Origin: JBDHZK01 sp039811865
GTDB lineage: Bacteria; Actinomycetota; Actinomycetes; Propionibacteriales; Propionibacteriaceae
Reading direction: 5' to 3'
Length of the DNA stretch: 13,683 bases
Assembly (NCBI GenBank): GCA_039811865.1
Contig: JBDHZK010000067.1
Span: forward strand, 1-13,683
This document shows positions 1 to 6,565 of the stretch, piece after piece. The notes beneath the pieces were generated by a model, which saw only the letters and a list, made by a program, of their open reading frames with translations, was not told the origin of the DNA and ran no database searches. Each line of letters opens with the position of its first letter. Within the stretch, counting starts at the first letter, position 1. The translations under genes and the position numbers were made by a program.

Positions 1-78
1 CGCAGCGGATCCGCCACTCCGGCGAGGCCCACGACATGGTCGCGACGCTTCGCGCCAGCGATGACGCAGGCCACGGTC

Positions 79-1332
79 TCAGTCCAACAGATCGCGAATG
101 ACCGCGTCGGCGAGCAGGCGTCCCCGCAAGGTGAGCACCAGCCGAGAGCCGCGCACGAACCCGAGCCCCGAACTGACCACCTCGCCCGCCCTCGCGCGCT
201 CGGTGGCTGTCAGCACGGCCAGGTCGAGCCCCTCGGCCAGGCGCAGCTCCAGCAGGACTCGCTCCACTCGGCGCTCCCCGGCGCTCAGCAGCTCGCGCGC
301 GTGCGCGGGGCTCGCCCGGGCAGCGGCCAACAGGCGCGCTGAGTACGTCCGCGGGTGCAGAACGTTCCACCAGCGGACGCCCCCGACGTGCGAGTGCGCC
401 CCCGGCCCGAACCCCCACCAGTTGTCGCCCCGCCAATAGGCGAGGTTGTGCCGGCACTCATGGCCGCGACGCGCCCAGTTGCTCACCTCGTAGGCCGCGA
501 ATCCCGCCGCGACCAACGCCTCGTCCGCCTGCAAATACTTGTCGGCTAACTCGTCTGGATCGGGTTCGGGCAGTTCTCCTCGACGCACGCGGGCGGCCAG
601 CCGCGTCCCTGGCTCGACGATCAGCGAGTAGGCGCTGACATGGTCCACTCCGGACGACACCGCCGCGCCCAGCGACGTGCCCCAGTCGGCGGCGCTCTCC
701 CCCGGCGTCCCGTAGATCAGGTCGAGGCTGATCGACTCGAACCCGGCCGCCCGGGCCTGCTCGACGGCGGTCAGCGCGCGTCCCGGGGTGTGCTGGCGGT
801 CCAGGACAGCCAGGACATGCCCGACCGCGGACTGCATTCCGAACGAGATCCGGTTCACCCCCACCGAGCGCAAGGCGGCCAGGGAAGCGGGACCGACCGT
901 CTCTGGGTTCGCCTCGATCGTCACCTCCGCGCCCGCCGCAAGACCGAACTCATCGCCCAGTCGTGCCAGGAGGCCACCGATCGCCGAGGCCGGCAGCAGG
1001 GTCGGCGTCCCGCCCCCGAAAAACACCGTGGAGATGGGCGGCGCTGCGTGGCCGGCCGGCGCCGCACCTCCCGGGACGCCCCTCAGGACGTCCCCGGACA
1101 GCCGCACCTCGGCCGCGATCGCGGCCAGGTAGGCCTCCCGGCCGGCTCCTGGCTCGCTGCCCAGCTCGGCCGTGGTGTAGGTGTTGAAGTCGCAGTAACC
1201 GCATCGGCTGCGGCAGTAGGGCACATGCACGTAGACCCCGAACGGTCGTGCGGCCAACTGAGTGCGCGCAACCTCGGGCAGGCTGCCGTCGGCCGGCGCC
1301 ACATCTCCTTCGGGCAAGACCGACGGGTTCAT
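79..1332 (-). CDS. hemW: HemW, radical SAM heme chaperone (HemN-like)
   Basis: The 417-aa product is a cytoplasmic radical-SAM protein of the HemW family. HemW binds heme and a [4Fe-4S] cluster and delivers heme to target proteins; older annotations call it oxygen-independent coproporphyrinogen III oxidase. The cluster motif CxxxCxxC is at residues 40, 44 and 47 (YCRSRCGYCDF), preceded by YVHVP, and a glycine-rich FFGGGTPTLL segment follows. The residue two places after the third cysteine is Phe, so the fourth Cys of true HemN (CxxxCxxCxC) is absent, which favours HemW. I chose the ATG at 1332 because it overlaps the stop of the upstream ATPase gene (ATGA) and has GGGGGA about 6 nt ahead. A GTG at 1350 would add six residues but has no good ribosome site. 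The gene is probably cotranscribed with, and translationally coupled to, the ATPase gene. Family assignment is firm; the exact start is slightly less so. Confidence 0.95.
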   Translation of the reverse strand: MNPSVLPEGDVAPADGSLPEVARTQLAARPFGVYVHVPYCRSRCGYCDFNTYTTAELGSEPGAGREAYLAAIAAEVRLSGDVLRGVPGGAAPAGHAAPPISTVFFGGGTPTLLPASAIGGLLARLGDEFGLAAGAEVTIEANPETVGPASLAALRSVGVNRISFGMQSAVGHVLAVLDRQHTPGRALTAVEQARAAGFESISLDLIYGTPGESAADWGTSLGAAVSSGVDHVSAYSLIVEPGTRLAARVRRGELPEPDPDELADKYLQADEALVAAGFAAYEVSNWARRGHECRHNLAYWRGDNWWGFGPGAHSHVGGVRWWNVLHPRTYSARLLAAARASPAHARELLSAGERRVERVLLELRLAEGLDLAVLTATERARAGEVVSSGLGFVRGSRLVLTLRGRLLADAVIRDLLD

Positions 1333-2489
1333 CGAGTCCCCCAGTTCCACTGCGGCCTGGTCAGCAGCCCCTGTTCGGGCAGGTAGGTCTCGCCAAGCCG
1401 CTTGGCCAGCTCGTGCCGCAGGGCCCCAGCCTGCTCCAAGCGGTCGGCGAGGACCCCCGAATGGGTGACCACGACCACCTGCGAACGCTCGGCCGAGCGC
1501 ACCACCAGCTCTGCCACAACGTCGACCACACCTGGATGCAACGAAGTCTCCGGCTCGTTGATCACCAGCAGTCCCGGCGGCCGCGGGCTCAGCAGCGCAG
1601 CAGCCAGCAACAAGAACCGGAGCGTGCCGTCCGAGAGTTCCAGACCGCTGAGGGGACGCAGCATCCCGGGCTGGGTGAGGGCCAACTCGAATCGCCCGCC
1701 CGCCTCAACCACACCAACCGAAGAACCGGGCAGAGCATCCGCGACGGTTTGCGTGAACACCTCAGCCCACGCCGACTCCAAGATCGTCTGCACGGCCGGG
1801 GCGAGGTCGTGCCCGTCGGCGGCCAGCACCTCGGTGCGGGTACCCACCCGTGGCAGGCGGGCGGGCGCCTGGGAATCGACCCGAAACGAGTCGTAGAAGC
1901 GCCAGCGCCGCACCAGCCGCCGAAGCTCGTGTACCTCCGGATACCCGATCGGGTCGGACAACTCGTCCAGCAGGCCGACGACGGGTGAGACCTGGAAGCC
2001 GAGCTCGGCCCAGCCGTCGTCCTCGCGCACCCGGACGGCGAGCCGCTTCCGCTCCACCAGAGCGGCCGCCGGACGCAGGACGGGGCCCGCCCACACATGT
2101 TCGCGTTTGATTTCCGGATCACGGTCGAACATCGAGCGTGAGGGCTGCGGCAGCCCGATGTCGATGAGGTACCCCAGCTCGCCGGTCTGGAAGCCGAGCG
2201 CGAGGCTGATCGGCGAGCGCCGCGAGCCCGTCCCCTGCACCGGTTGCTCGCCGCGCAGCATCGCCTTACTGACGTCCTCCGGGCCCGCCCACAGCACCGA
2301 ACCCAGCCCGCCGACTCGAGCCAAGGACGCGACGAACTGCCCGCTCGCGGTGTCGGACAGCAGCTGGAACGCTCGGTACAGGTTCGACTTGCCGACGCCG
2401 TTGGCACCGGTGACCACGGTGACCGGGCCGAGGGGCAGCACGACGTCGCGCAAGGATCGAAAGCCCCGCACCGCCAGCGTCGTGATCAT
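1329..2489 (-). CDS. AAA family ATPase (RecF/ABC-like, AAA_21 type)
   Basis: The 386-aa soluble ATPase has an ABC/SMC-like nucleotide-binding fold split by a long middle insert. It starts MITTLAVRGFRSLRD, typical of RecF-like and COG4637/AAA_21 predicted ATPases. Walker A GANGVGKS is at 28-35, the ABC-type signature LSDGT at 285-289, Walker B LLVINEPE at 307-314 and an H-loop THS around His343. No TOPRIM nuclease domain follows, so it is not a full OLD nuclease, and there are no membrane segments. Residues about 60-280 carry no motif I recognise. Upstream in-frame starts exist (TTG at 2582), but homologs of this class begin at the MITT-like strand, and a TANNNT-type box (TATCTT) lies 7 nt before this ATG. 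It shares an ATGA junction with hemW. The molecular role is unknown; such proteins are sometimes linked to defence or DNA repair, but nothing here shows that. Confidence 0.85.
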   Translation of the reverse strand: MITTLAVRGFRSLRDVVLPLGPVTVVTGANGVGKSNLYRAFQLLSDTASGQFVASLARVGGLGSVLWAGPEDVSKAMLRGEQPVQGTGSRRSPISLALGFQTGELGYLIDIGLPQPSRSMFDRDPEIKREHVWAGPVLRPAAALVERKRLAVRVREDDGWAELGFQVSPVVGLLDELSDPIGYPEVHELRRLVRRWRFYDSFRVDSQAPARLPRVGTRTEVLAADGHDLAPAVQTILESAWAEVFTQTVADALPGSSVGVVEAGGRFELALTQPGMLRPLSGLELSDGTLRFLLLAAALLSPRPPGLLVINEPETSLHPGVVDVVAELVVRSAERSQVVVVTHSGVLADRLEQAGALRHELAKRLGETYLPEQGLLTRPQWNWGTR

Positions 2490-2496
2490 GCCCCGA

Positions 2497-2502
2497 AAGA
2501 TA
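2497..2502 (-). promoter_or_regulatory. Candidate -10 box for the ATPase-hemW operon
   Basis: TATCTT on the minus strand fits the actinobacterial TANNNT -10 pattern. It is followed by 7 nt and then the ATG at 2489, which would give a leaderless or nearly leaderless mRNA. I see no convincing -35 box, so this rests on the pattern and its spacing. Confidence 0.4.
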
Positions 2503-2543
2503 CGCAGCCGCTCCGACAGTTTTCCGCCCCTACCGCCCACAGA

Positions 2544-2565
2544 CTCGCGGGCCGGACGCCGCGAG
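2544..2565. repeat. Inverted repeat in the ATPase / ABC transporter intergenic region
   Basis: CTCGCGG at 2544-2550 and CCGCGAG at 2559-2565 form perfect 7-bp arms around an 8-bp spacer. The site lies in the 107-bp divergent region, about 30 bp before the binding-protein start. It could be an operator for the sugar-transport operon, but no regulator gene is adjacent, and G/C-only arms arise by chance in such DNA. Confidence 0.3.
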
Positions 2566-2583
2566 CTTCCTGCCATTTTCAAC

Positions 2584-2589
2584 TAGGGT
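2584..2589 (+). promoter_or_regulatory. TAGGGT: candidate -10 box or Shine-Dalgarno of the binding-protein gene
   Basis: TAGGGT lies 7 nt before the ATG at 2597. It fits a TANNNT -10 for a leaderless mRNA, and its AGGG also fits a Shine-Dalgarno at about 9 nt spacing. The two readings cannot be separated from sequence. No clear -35 box is seen. Confidence 0.35.
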
Positions 2590-2596
2590 GCCGGGC

Positions 2597-3865
2597 ATGG
2601 ACTTCAGCCGTCGTCAGCTAATCGCACTAGGTGGCGGGATCGCCGCCGCAGCCTCCCTAGCCGCCTGTGGGACCAACACCGGACGCAGCCCCGATGCCTC
2701 GGCCACCGGAGCCAAGGTTGCCCTTACCCAGTGGTTCCACGAGTACGGCGAGAAGGGCGTCCAGGACGCCCTGAAGCGCTACTTCGCCGCCTACTCCGCC
2801 GCCACGGCGACCGTCACCTGGAAGCCGGGCGAGTTCGAGAAGGCCGTCGCCGCCGCACTGCTCACGTCGAACGTCCCCGATGCGTTCGAGTACGCCAACG
2901 GCCCGACCCTCGACATGATCAAGGCCGGCCAGGTGGTCGACGTCACCGACGTCCTGGGCGACGCGAAGGCCGAGTACGAGCAGCGCGTGATCAAGCGGCT
3001 CACCTACAAGGACAAGATCTGGGCGATTCCCCAGACCATCGACATGCAGTTGCTCTATTACCGCAAGTCGCTGCTGCAGAAGGCCAACGTGCAGCCGCCG
3101 ACCACCTTCGACGCCCTGATCGACGCCGCCAAGAAGGTCAAGACCAACGACGTCGGCGGCTTCTACGCCGGCAAGGACGGCGGCCTGGGCGTCTTGGGCA
3201 ACATCTTGATCTGGGCCAGCGGCAACACCCAGTTGAACGAGGCCAAGACCGAGGCCGGGTTCAACAGCGACACGTTCTTCGAGGCGGCCACCAAGTACGC
3301 CGAGTTCTACAAGTCCGGAGCGGTGCTGGCCAGCGCGTCGGCCGACTGGTACGACGGCGCCGCGTTCGTCAACGGCGAGACCGCGATGCAGTGGGGCGGC
3401 CTGTGGTCGCTGCCGGACATCAAGAAGGCCCACGGTGACGACTTCGGCGTGTTGCCGTTCCCGACGATCGGCGCGACCGGCAAGCCGGTCGTCCCCTTCG
3501 GTGCCTTCAGCGCCTGCGTCGCGGCCAAGGGCCCCCAGGTAGATGCCACGAAGGCGTTCGTGAAGTGGTTGTGGGTCGACCAGGAGGACGACCAGGTCGA
3601 CTTCGCCAACAGCTACGGCACCCACATCCCGGCGAAGACGAAGCTGGTCGCCAAGGCCGACAAGCTGGCCTCCGGCGCCGGCGCCGAGGCGGCCAAGTAC
3701 GTCGCCGAGAACGGCGAGACGACCGACATCATGTGGACCGACCCGATCGGCCAGGCTTTCTCCGCCGCCCTCGAGAACGTCGTCAAGAAGGGCGCCAACG
3801 CCAAGAGCGAGTTCGCGCCCGTCGTCACCAAGGTGGCCGCGGAGCTCAAGCGCGTCAACGGCTGA
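2597..3865 (+). CDS. ABC transporter sugar-type solute-binding lipoprotein
   Basis: This 422-aa protein is an extracellular family-1 (carbohydrate) solute-binding protein that captures substrate outside the membrane for the two permeases downstream. The N-terminus has a twin-arginine-like SRRQLIAL segment (residues 4-11), a hydrophobic stretch and a lipobox LAAC with the lipidated Cys at 24, so it is probably exported folded via Tat and anchored by lipid. The mature body is typical of the family: a PDAFEYANG segment, WAIPQTIDMQLLYYRKSLL, an NGETAMQWGGLWSLP segment and a conserved GAFSACVAAKG stretch. The ATG at 2597 places the Arg pair correctly; a GTG at 2588 would add three residues and leave almost no ribosome-site spacing. 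It is the first gene of a plus-strand operon, with 2 nt to the next start. The substrate cannot be read from sequence; an oligosaccharide or glycoside is likely from the family. Confidence 0.92.
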   Translation: MDFSRRQLIALGGGIAAAASLAACGTNTGRSPDASATGAKVALTQWFHEYGEKGVQDALKRYFAAYSAATATVTWKPGEFEKAVAAALLTSNVPDAFEYANGPTLDMIKAGQVVDVTDVLGDAKAEYEQRVIKRLTYKDKIWAIPQTIDMQLLYYRKSLLQKANVQPPTTFDALIDAAKKVKTNDVGGFYAGKDGGLGVLGNILIWASGNTQLNEAKTEAGFNSDTFFEAATKYAEFYKSGAVLASASADWYDGAAFVNGETAMQWGGLWSLPDIKKAHGDDFGVLPFPTIGATGKPVVPFGAFSACVAAKGPQVDATKAFVKWLWVDQEDDQVDFANSYGTHIPAKTKLVAKADKLASGAGAEAAKYVAENGETTDIMWTDPIGQAFSAALENVVKKGANAKSEFAPVVTKVAAELKRVNG

Positions 3866-3867
3866 CA

Positions 3868-4848
3868 ATGGCGGCGCCCGACACGACTCCCGCGATCGGG
3901 CGCCGCACCATCGTCGGCGGCGCCCCCGCCCGCAAGCACGTCGCCCCCAATGGCCTCGCCGCCCGGAACGCCCGCTGGTTCTGGGTGTTCGTGGCCCCGT
4001 TCCTGGCCGGGCTCTTGCTGTTCGTCTACGTGCCGATCGTCTGGAGCGCCTACCTGTCGTTCTTCGACGCGCGAAACACGGTCACCCCGGAGCACTTCGT
4101 AGGGCTCGGCAACTACACCTACCTGCTGACCGACCCAGCCTTCCTCACCAGCATGGGGACGTTCATCGCGTTCGCCGCGTTCATCGTCCCGGTCACCTAT
4201 GTCTGCTCGCTCGGTCTGGCGCTGTTGTTGAATCGGGCCAAGGTGATGCGCGGCTTCTTCCGCTCGGTGTTCTTCTTGCCGACGGCCTGCTCGTACGTGA
4301 TCGCGTCCATGGTGTGGTCACAGTCGTTCTTCCACGGCGCTCGGTTCGGCATGGCGAACACGCTGGTCCGCTCGCTGGGCGGCGAATCGATCAACTGGCT
4401 TTCCGGGGAGAACTACTGGTACTGGTTCGTTCTGGTGACCCTGCGGCTGTGGCTGCAGGTCGGCTTCTACATGATCTTGTTCATCGCCGGACTGAACCGC
4501 ATCCCCACCGATACCTACGAGGCCGCGGCGTTGGACGGGGCGTCCGGCGCTCAGGTGCTGCGCTACATCACGCTGCCCCAACTGCGGGCCACCTCGGTCG
4601 CGGTGATCATGCTGCTGCTGATCGGCGCGTTCCAAGCGTTCGACGAGTTCTGGAACACGCTCAGCCGACTCGGCGGCTACCCCAACTTCGCCCGGCCGCC
4701 CCTGGTGTACCTCTACCTGATCAGCCTCAACGGCGGCACCCAGGATCTGGGCCTGGGCAGCGCGGGAACCATGATCCTGACGCTCGTGATCGTCGTTTTC
4801 GGGCTGGCGCAAAGCAGGCTGCTGTCCATCGGCCAGAAGGACGCCTGA
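3868..4848 (+). CDS. Carbohydrate ABC transporter permease 1 (MalF/UgpA-like)
   Basis: The 326-aa inner-membrane permease is of the MalF/UgpA/LacF type. A polar N-terminal tail of about 36 residues precedes six predicted hydrophobic segments (roughly 37-60, 97-121, 130-150, 185-208, 240-257 and 299-315). The cytoplasmic EAA loop that docks on the ATPase is at about 218-237, reading YEAAALDGASGAQVLRYITL and matching the EAA---G---------I-LP consensus. The ATG at 3868 follows the binding-protein stop by 2 nt with no strong Shine-Dalgarno, so translation probably depends on coupling. Its stop overlaps the start of the second permease (TGATG). It should form a heterodimeric channel with that protein. 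No ATPase gene is present in the operon. Confidence 0.93.
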   Translation: MAAPDTTPAIGRRTIVGGAPARKHVAPNGLAARNARWFWVFVAPFLAGLLLFVYVPIVWSAYLSFFDARNTVTPEHFVGLGNYTYLLTDPAFLTSMGTFIAFAAFIVPVTYVCSLGLALLLNRAKVMRGFFRSVFFLPTACSYVIASMVWSQSFFHGARFGMANTLVRSLGGESINWLSGENYWYWFVLVTLRLWLQVGFYMILFIAGLNRIPTDTYEAAALDGASGAQVLRYITLPQLRATSVAVIMLLLIGAFQAFDEFWNTLSRLGGYPNFARPPLVYLYLISLNGGTQDLGLGSAGTMILTLVIVVFGLAQSRLLSIGQKDA

Positions 4849-5675
4849 TGCGCACCCCCGCCTGGCAAAGCGCCGCGCGCTACGCCGCCTTGGTGGTGTT
4901 GGCGTTGATGTTCTTGCTGCCGTTCTACGTGATCTGGCGCAACGCGTTCTCCACCCAGGCCTGGATCACCTCCGCCCGCTGGCAATGGTCGCCCAACCAG
5001 CTCGACTGGACCAACGTGACGTCCCTGCTGTCGAACCCGGACGTCCCGGTGCTGACGAGCCTGGCCAACTCGGCCATAGTTTCGGTGCTGCAGACCGTGG
5101 GCACCGTCCTGATCTCGATGACCGCCGGCTACGGGCTGGCCCGCTTCGCCGGGCGTCCGGCGAAGGTCGTCACCGGCCTGACCCTGTTCACGCTGATGGT
5201 GCCGGCCACGGTCACGTTCGTGCCGAGCTTCGTGATGGTGTCCAGCCTGGGTTGGATCTCGACTTATCGCGGCCTGATCATCCCCACCCTGTTCTCGGCG
5301 TTCGCCACCTACCTTTTCCGCCAGCACTTCCTCGGCTTCCCGCGCGAACTTGAAGAAGCTGCCTTCATCGACGGCGCCAACCAGTGGACGACGTTTTGGC
5401 GCGTGGTCGCGCCCAACTCGCTTGGGATGGTCGCTGCGGTCTCGACGATCACCTTCATCGGCGCCTGGAACGCCTTCTTGTGGCCTCTGCTGATCGCCCA
5501 GGACTCGTCCATGTACACCGTGCAGGTGACGCTCAGCTCCTATATGACTTCTCAAGGCATCCGCTACCCCGAACTGTTCACCGGCGCGATGATCGCGATC
5601 CTGCCAGTGCTTGCGGTGTTCGCCTTCCTGCAGCGCTGGCTCGTCCAGGGTGTGGAGCGCAGCGGGATCGACTAG
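4848..5675 (+). CDS. Carbohydrate ABC transporter permease 2 (MalG/UgpE-like)
   Basis: The 275-aa inner-membrane permease of the MalG/UgpE type is the partner of the upstream permease. Hydrophobic segments are at roughly 11-30, 75-97, 106-130, 142-157, 191-212 and 245-263. The EAA loop is at about 169-189 (EEAAFIDGANQWTTFWRVVAP). The ATG at 4848 overlaps the previous stop (TGATG) and has AGAAGGA about 6-8 nt upstream, a good ribosome site. It is the last gene of the three-gene operon. Its TAG stop lies in the palindrome CTAG, which also contains the stop of the convergent HxlR gene, so the two coding regions overlap by 4 bp and no intergenic terminator fits between them. Confidence 0.93.
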   Translation: MRTPAWQSAARYAALVVLALMFLLPFYVIWRNAFSTQAWITSARWQWSPNQLDWTNVTSLLSNPDVPVLTSLANSAIVSVLQTVGTVLISMTAGYGLARFAGRPAKVVTGLTLFTLMVPATVTFVPSFVMVSSLGWISTYRGLIIPTLFSAFATYLFRQHFLGFPRELEEAAFIDGANQWTTFWRVVAPNSLGMVAAVSTITFIGAWNAFLWPLLIAQDSSMYTVQVTLSSYMTSQGIRYPELFTGAMIAILPVLAVFAFLQRWLVQGVERSGID

Positions 5676-6049
5676 TCCGCCAATCCGACGGCGCCCGGCT
5701 CGGGTTCGGCCCGTGGCTGGCTGGCACCCACCAAAGAGCCGGGCGGATCCGCGTCCTCCCCCACCGCAAAGCCCTGCTCGGCGTACCAGCGGCCAAGGGC
5801 GACGATCGCTTCGCGCAGGGCGAACCCGCGTTCAGTAAGCGCATATGCCCGGGTGTTGTGCCGCAACGGCAACCGGCGCAGGACGCCGGCCGCCTCAAGC
5901 TCTCGCAGTCGGATGGCGAGCATGTTCGTCCCCAAACCGAGGTCGCGTTGCAGGTCGCCGTATCGCTGCGGCCCGTCGAGTAGCCGCTCCACGATGAGCA
6001 GGGCCCACCGTGGGCCGACGACGTCGAGGGCCGCGGCGAGGTCGCTCAC
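5672..6049 (-). CDS. HxlR-family winged helix-turn-helix regulator
   Basis: This is a 125-aa DNA-binding protein of the HxlR family, small dimeric regulators often responding to reactive electrophiles or oxidants. The N-terminal core reads ALDVVGPRWALLIVERLLDG (residues 7-26), followed by a helix-turn-helix with RYGDLQRDL and the recognition-helix region TNMLAIRLRELEAAGVLRR, then the wing with RAYALTERG. The last 25 or so residues are a Pro/Glu-rich tail beyond the usual domain. There is no cysteine anywhere, so the thiol switch known from relatives such as YodB and HypR is not possible here. The GTG start at 6049 overlaps the TGA of the VOC gene (GTGA) and lacks its own Shine-Dalgarno, implying coupled translation. 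It probably represses its own operon through the inverted repeat at 6456-6478; that link is inferred. Confidence 0.9.
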   Translation of the reverse strand: MSDLAAALDVVGPRWALLIVERLLDGPQRYGDLQRDLGLGTNMLAIRLRELEAAGVLRRLPLRHNTRAYALTERGFALREAIVALGRWYAEQGFAVGEDADPPGSLVGASQPRAEPEPGAVGLAD

Positions 6050-6450
6050 GCGTTCGGTTCGGCGTCCGGATTCATCCAAAACGGCGAGTAGTGGTAGCCG
6101 TCCGGGTCGTCGAACTGACGCTGGTACATGAAGGGGTAGTCGTCGGTTTCGCCGATCCGCCCGCCGGCGGCGCCGGCGCGCTCGACGAGTTCGTCCACCG
6201 CCTGCCGGCTGGCGAGGTCGAACGAGACCGTGACCTTCGACGGGGTGTCTGGTCCACCGACCAGCTCTTCGGCGCCGCCGACGCTGGCGTACATCTCGCG
6301 GCTGCCGAGCATGAGGTACTGCTCGGGCGCGATCGCGAAGCACGAGACGTTGTGGTCGGACATCGCAGGGTTGAGGGTCCACCCGAGGGCGGCGTAGAAG
6401 GCGGTGGCGCGCTCGACGCTCTCGACGGGGCAGGTGATGAATAGGCTCAT
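6046..6450 (-). CDS. VOC superfamily (glyoxalase/lactoylglutathione lyase-like) protein
   Basis: The 134-aa cytoplasmic protein has two beta-alpha-beta-beta-beta modules of the vicinal oxygen chelate fold and resembles COG3607. It opens with SLFITCPVESVERATAFYAALG, the standard first module; the second ends in FMYQRQFDDPDGYHYSPFWM, matching the usual F-DPDGH--E--WM end of this subfamily. The common metal-ligand Glu near the C-terminus (E in WE-FW) is replaced by Ser in HYSPFWM, so metal binding and catalysis are doubtful and it may be a binding or resistance protein rather than an enzyme. The ATG at 6450 lies 5 nt from a palindromic operator and just after a candidate -10, consistent with a leaderless mRNA. 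The gene is cotranscribed with the HxlR regulator, a common pairing. The substrate is unknown. Confidence 0.88.
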   Translation of the reverse strand: MSLFITCPVESVERATAFYAALGWTLNPAMSDHNVSCFAIAPEQYLMLGSREMYASVGGAEELVGGPDTPSKVTVSFDLASRQAVDELVERAGAAGGRIGETDDYPFMYQRQFDDPDGYHYSPFWMNPDAEPNA

Positions 6451-6455
6451 GGGTA

Positions 6456-6478
6456 GATACTTTCAAAATGAAAGTATC
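6456..6478. promoter_or_regulatory. Perfect inverted repeat, candidate HxlR operator
   Basis: GATACTTTCA (6456-6465) and TGAAAGTATC (6469-6478) are perfect 10-bp arms around a 3-bp A/T spacer, unusually A/T-rich against the surrounding DNA. The TACT...AGTA half-site layout resembles sites of HxlR-family regulators. It covers the -10 and much of the spacer of the VOC-HxlR promoter, where binding would block polymerase. Seen directly; the binding protein is inferred from position. Confidence 0.75.
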
Positions 6479-6485
6479 AGGTCAA
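6457..6485 (-). promoter_or_regulatory. Candidate promoter of the VOC-HxlR operon
   Basis: On the minus strand, TTGACC (6485-6480) is a good -35 match. After a 17-bp spacer comes AAGTAT (6462-6457) as -10, and 6 nt later the ATG at 6450. Transcription would start at or beside the ATG, giving a leaderless mRNA. The inverted repeat lies inside this promoter. Confidence 0.55.
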
Positions 6486-6503
6486 CCTCTCGTCCTCACC
6501 AGT

Positions 6504-6545
6504 TGGTGGCGTCCGGGATTCGACCCCGGCACGCAAGCCCAAGGG
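6504..6545 (-). other. Degenerate tRNA 3'-end-like sequence
   Basis: Read on the minus strand, this stretch contains a 17-nt T-arm look-alike at 6529-6513 (stem CCGGG, loop GTCGAAT, stem CCCGG). It is followed by ACGCCACCA, an acceptor-like end with CCA, and preceded by a GC-rich short hairpin. The first T of the T-loop is G instead, the acceptor strand is about two bases short if CCA is counted, and no matching 5' half (GTGGCGT) lies within tRNA distance. It is therefore not a working tRNA. It may be a remnant left by integration or rearrangement at a tRNA, or chance. Confidence 0.4.
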
Positions 6546-6553
6546 CTCGTCCG

Positions 6554-6559
6554 TAGCGT
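6554..6559 (+). promoter_or_regulatory. Candidate -10 box of the CPBP protease gene
   Basis: TAGCGT fits TANNNT and is followed by exactly 6 nt before the GTG at 6566, the spacing expected for a leaderless mRNA. No Shine-Dalgarno precedes that GTG, which supports this reading. No clear -35 box is seen. Confidence 0.45.
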
Positions 6560-6565
6560 GTCGTC

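Noticed and set aside
1..78. Possible gene starts downstream of hemW on the minus strand (GTG at 74 or ATG at 37) or a short convergent frame on the plus strand
   Set aside because: Fewer than 26 codons are visible, the frames compete, and none has a ribosome site or a recognisable motif; left unassigned.
2657..3868. 403-codon open frame antisense to the binding-protein gene
   Set aside because: The plus strand encodes a clear lipoprotein with family features; the antisense product is Leu/Gly/Val-repetitive with no motif.
5672..6466. Single 264-codon minus-strand frame covering both HxlR and VOC regions
   Set aside because: Only the C-terminal half is a real protein (HxlR from GTG 6049); the N-terminal half is out of frame with the VOC gene and Arg-rich.
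6504..6530. Intact tRNA gene on the minus strand
   Set aside because: Only a T-arm and acceptor-like 3' end is present; there are no D-arm or 5' acceptor partners and the T-loop is altered.
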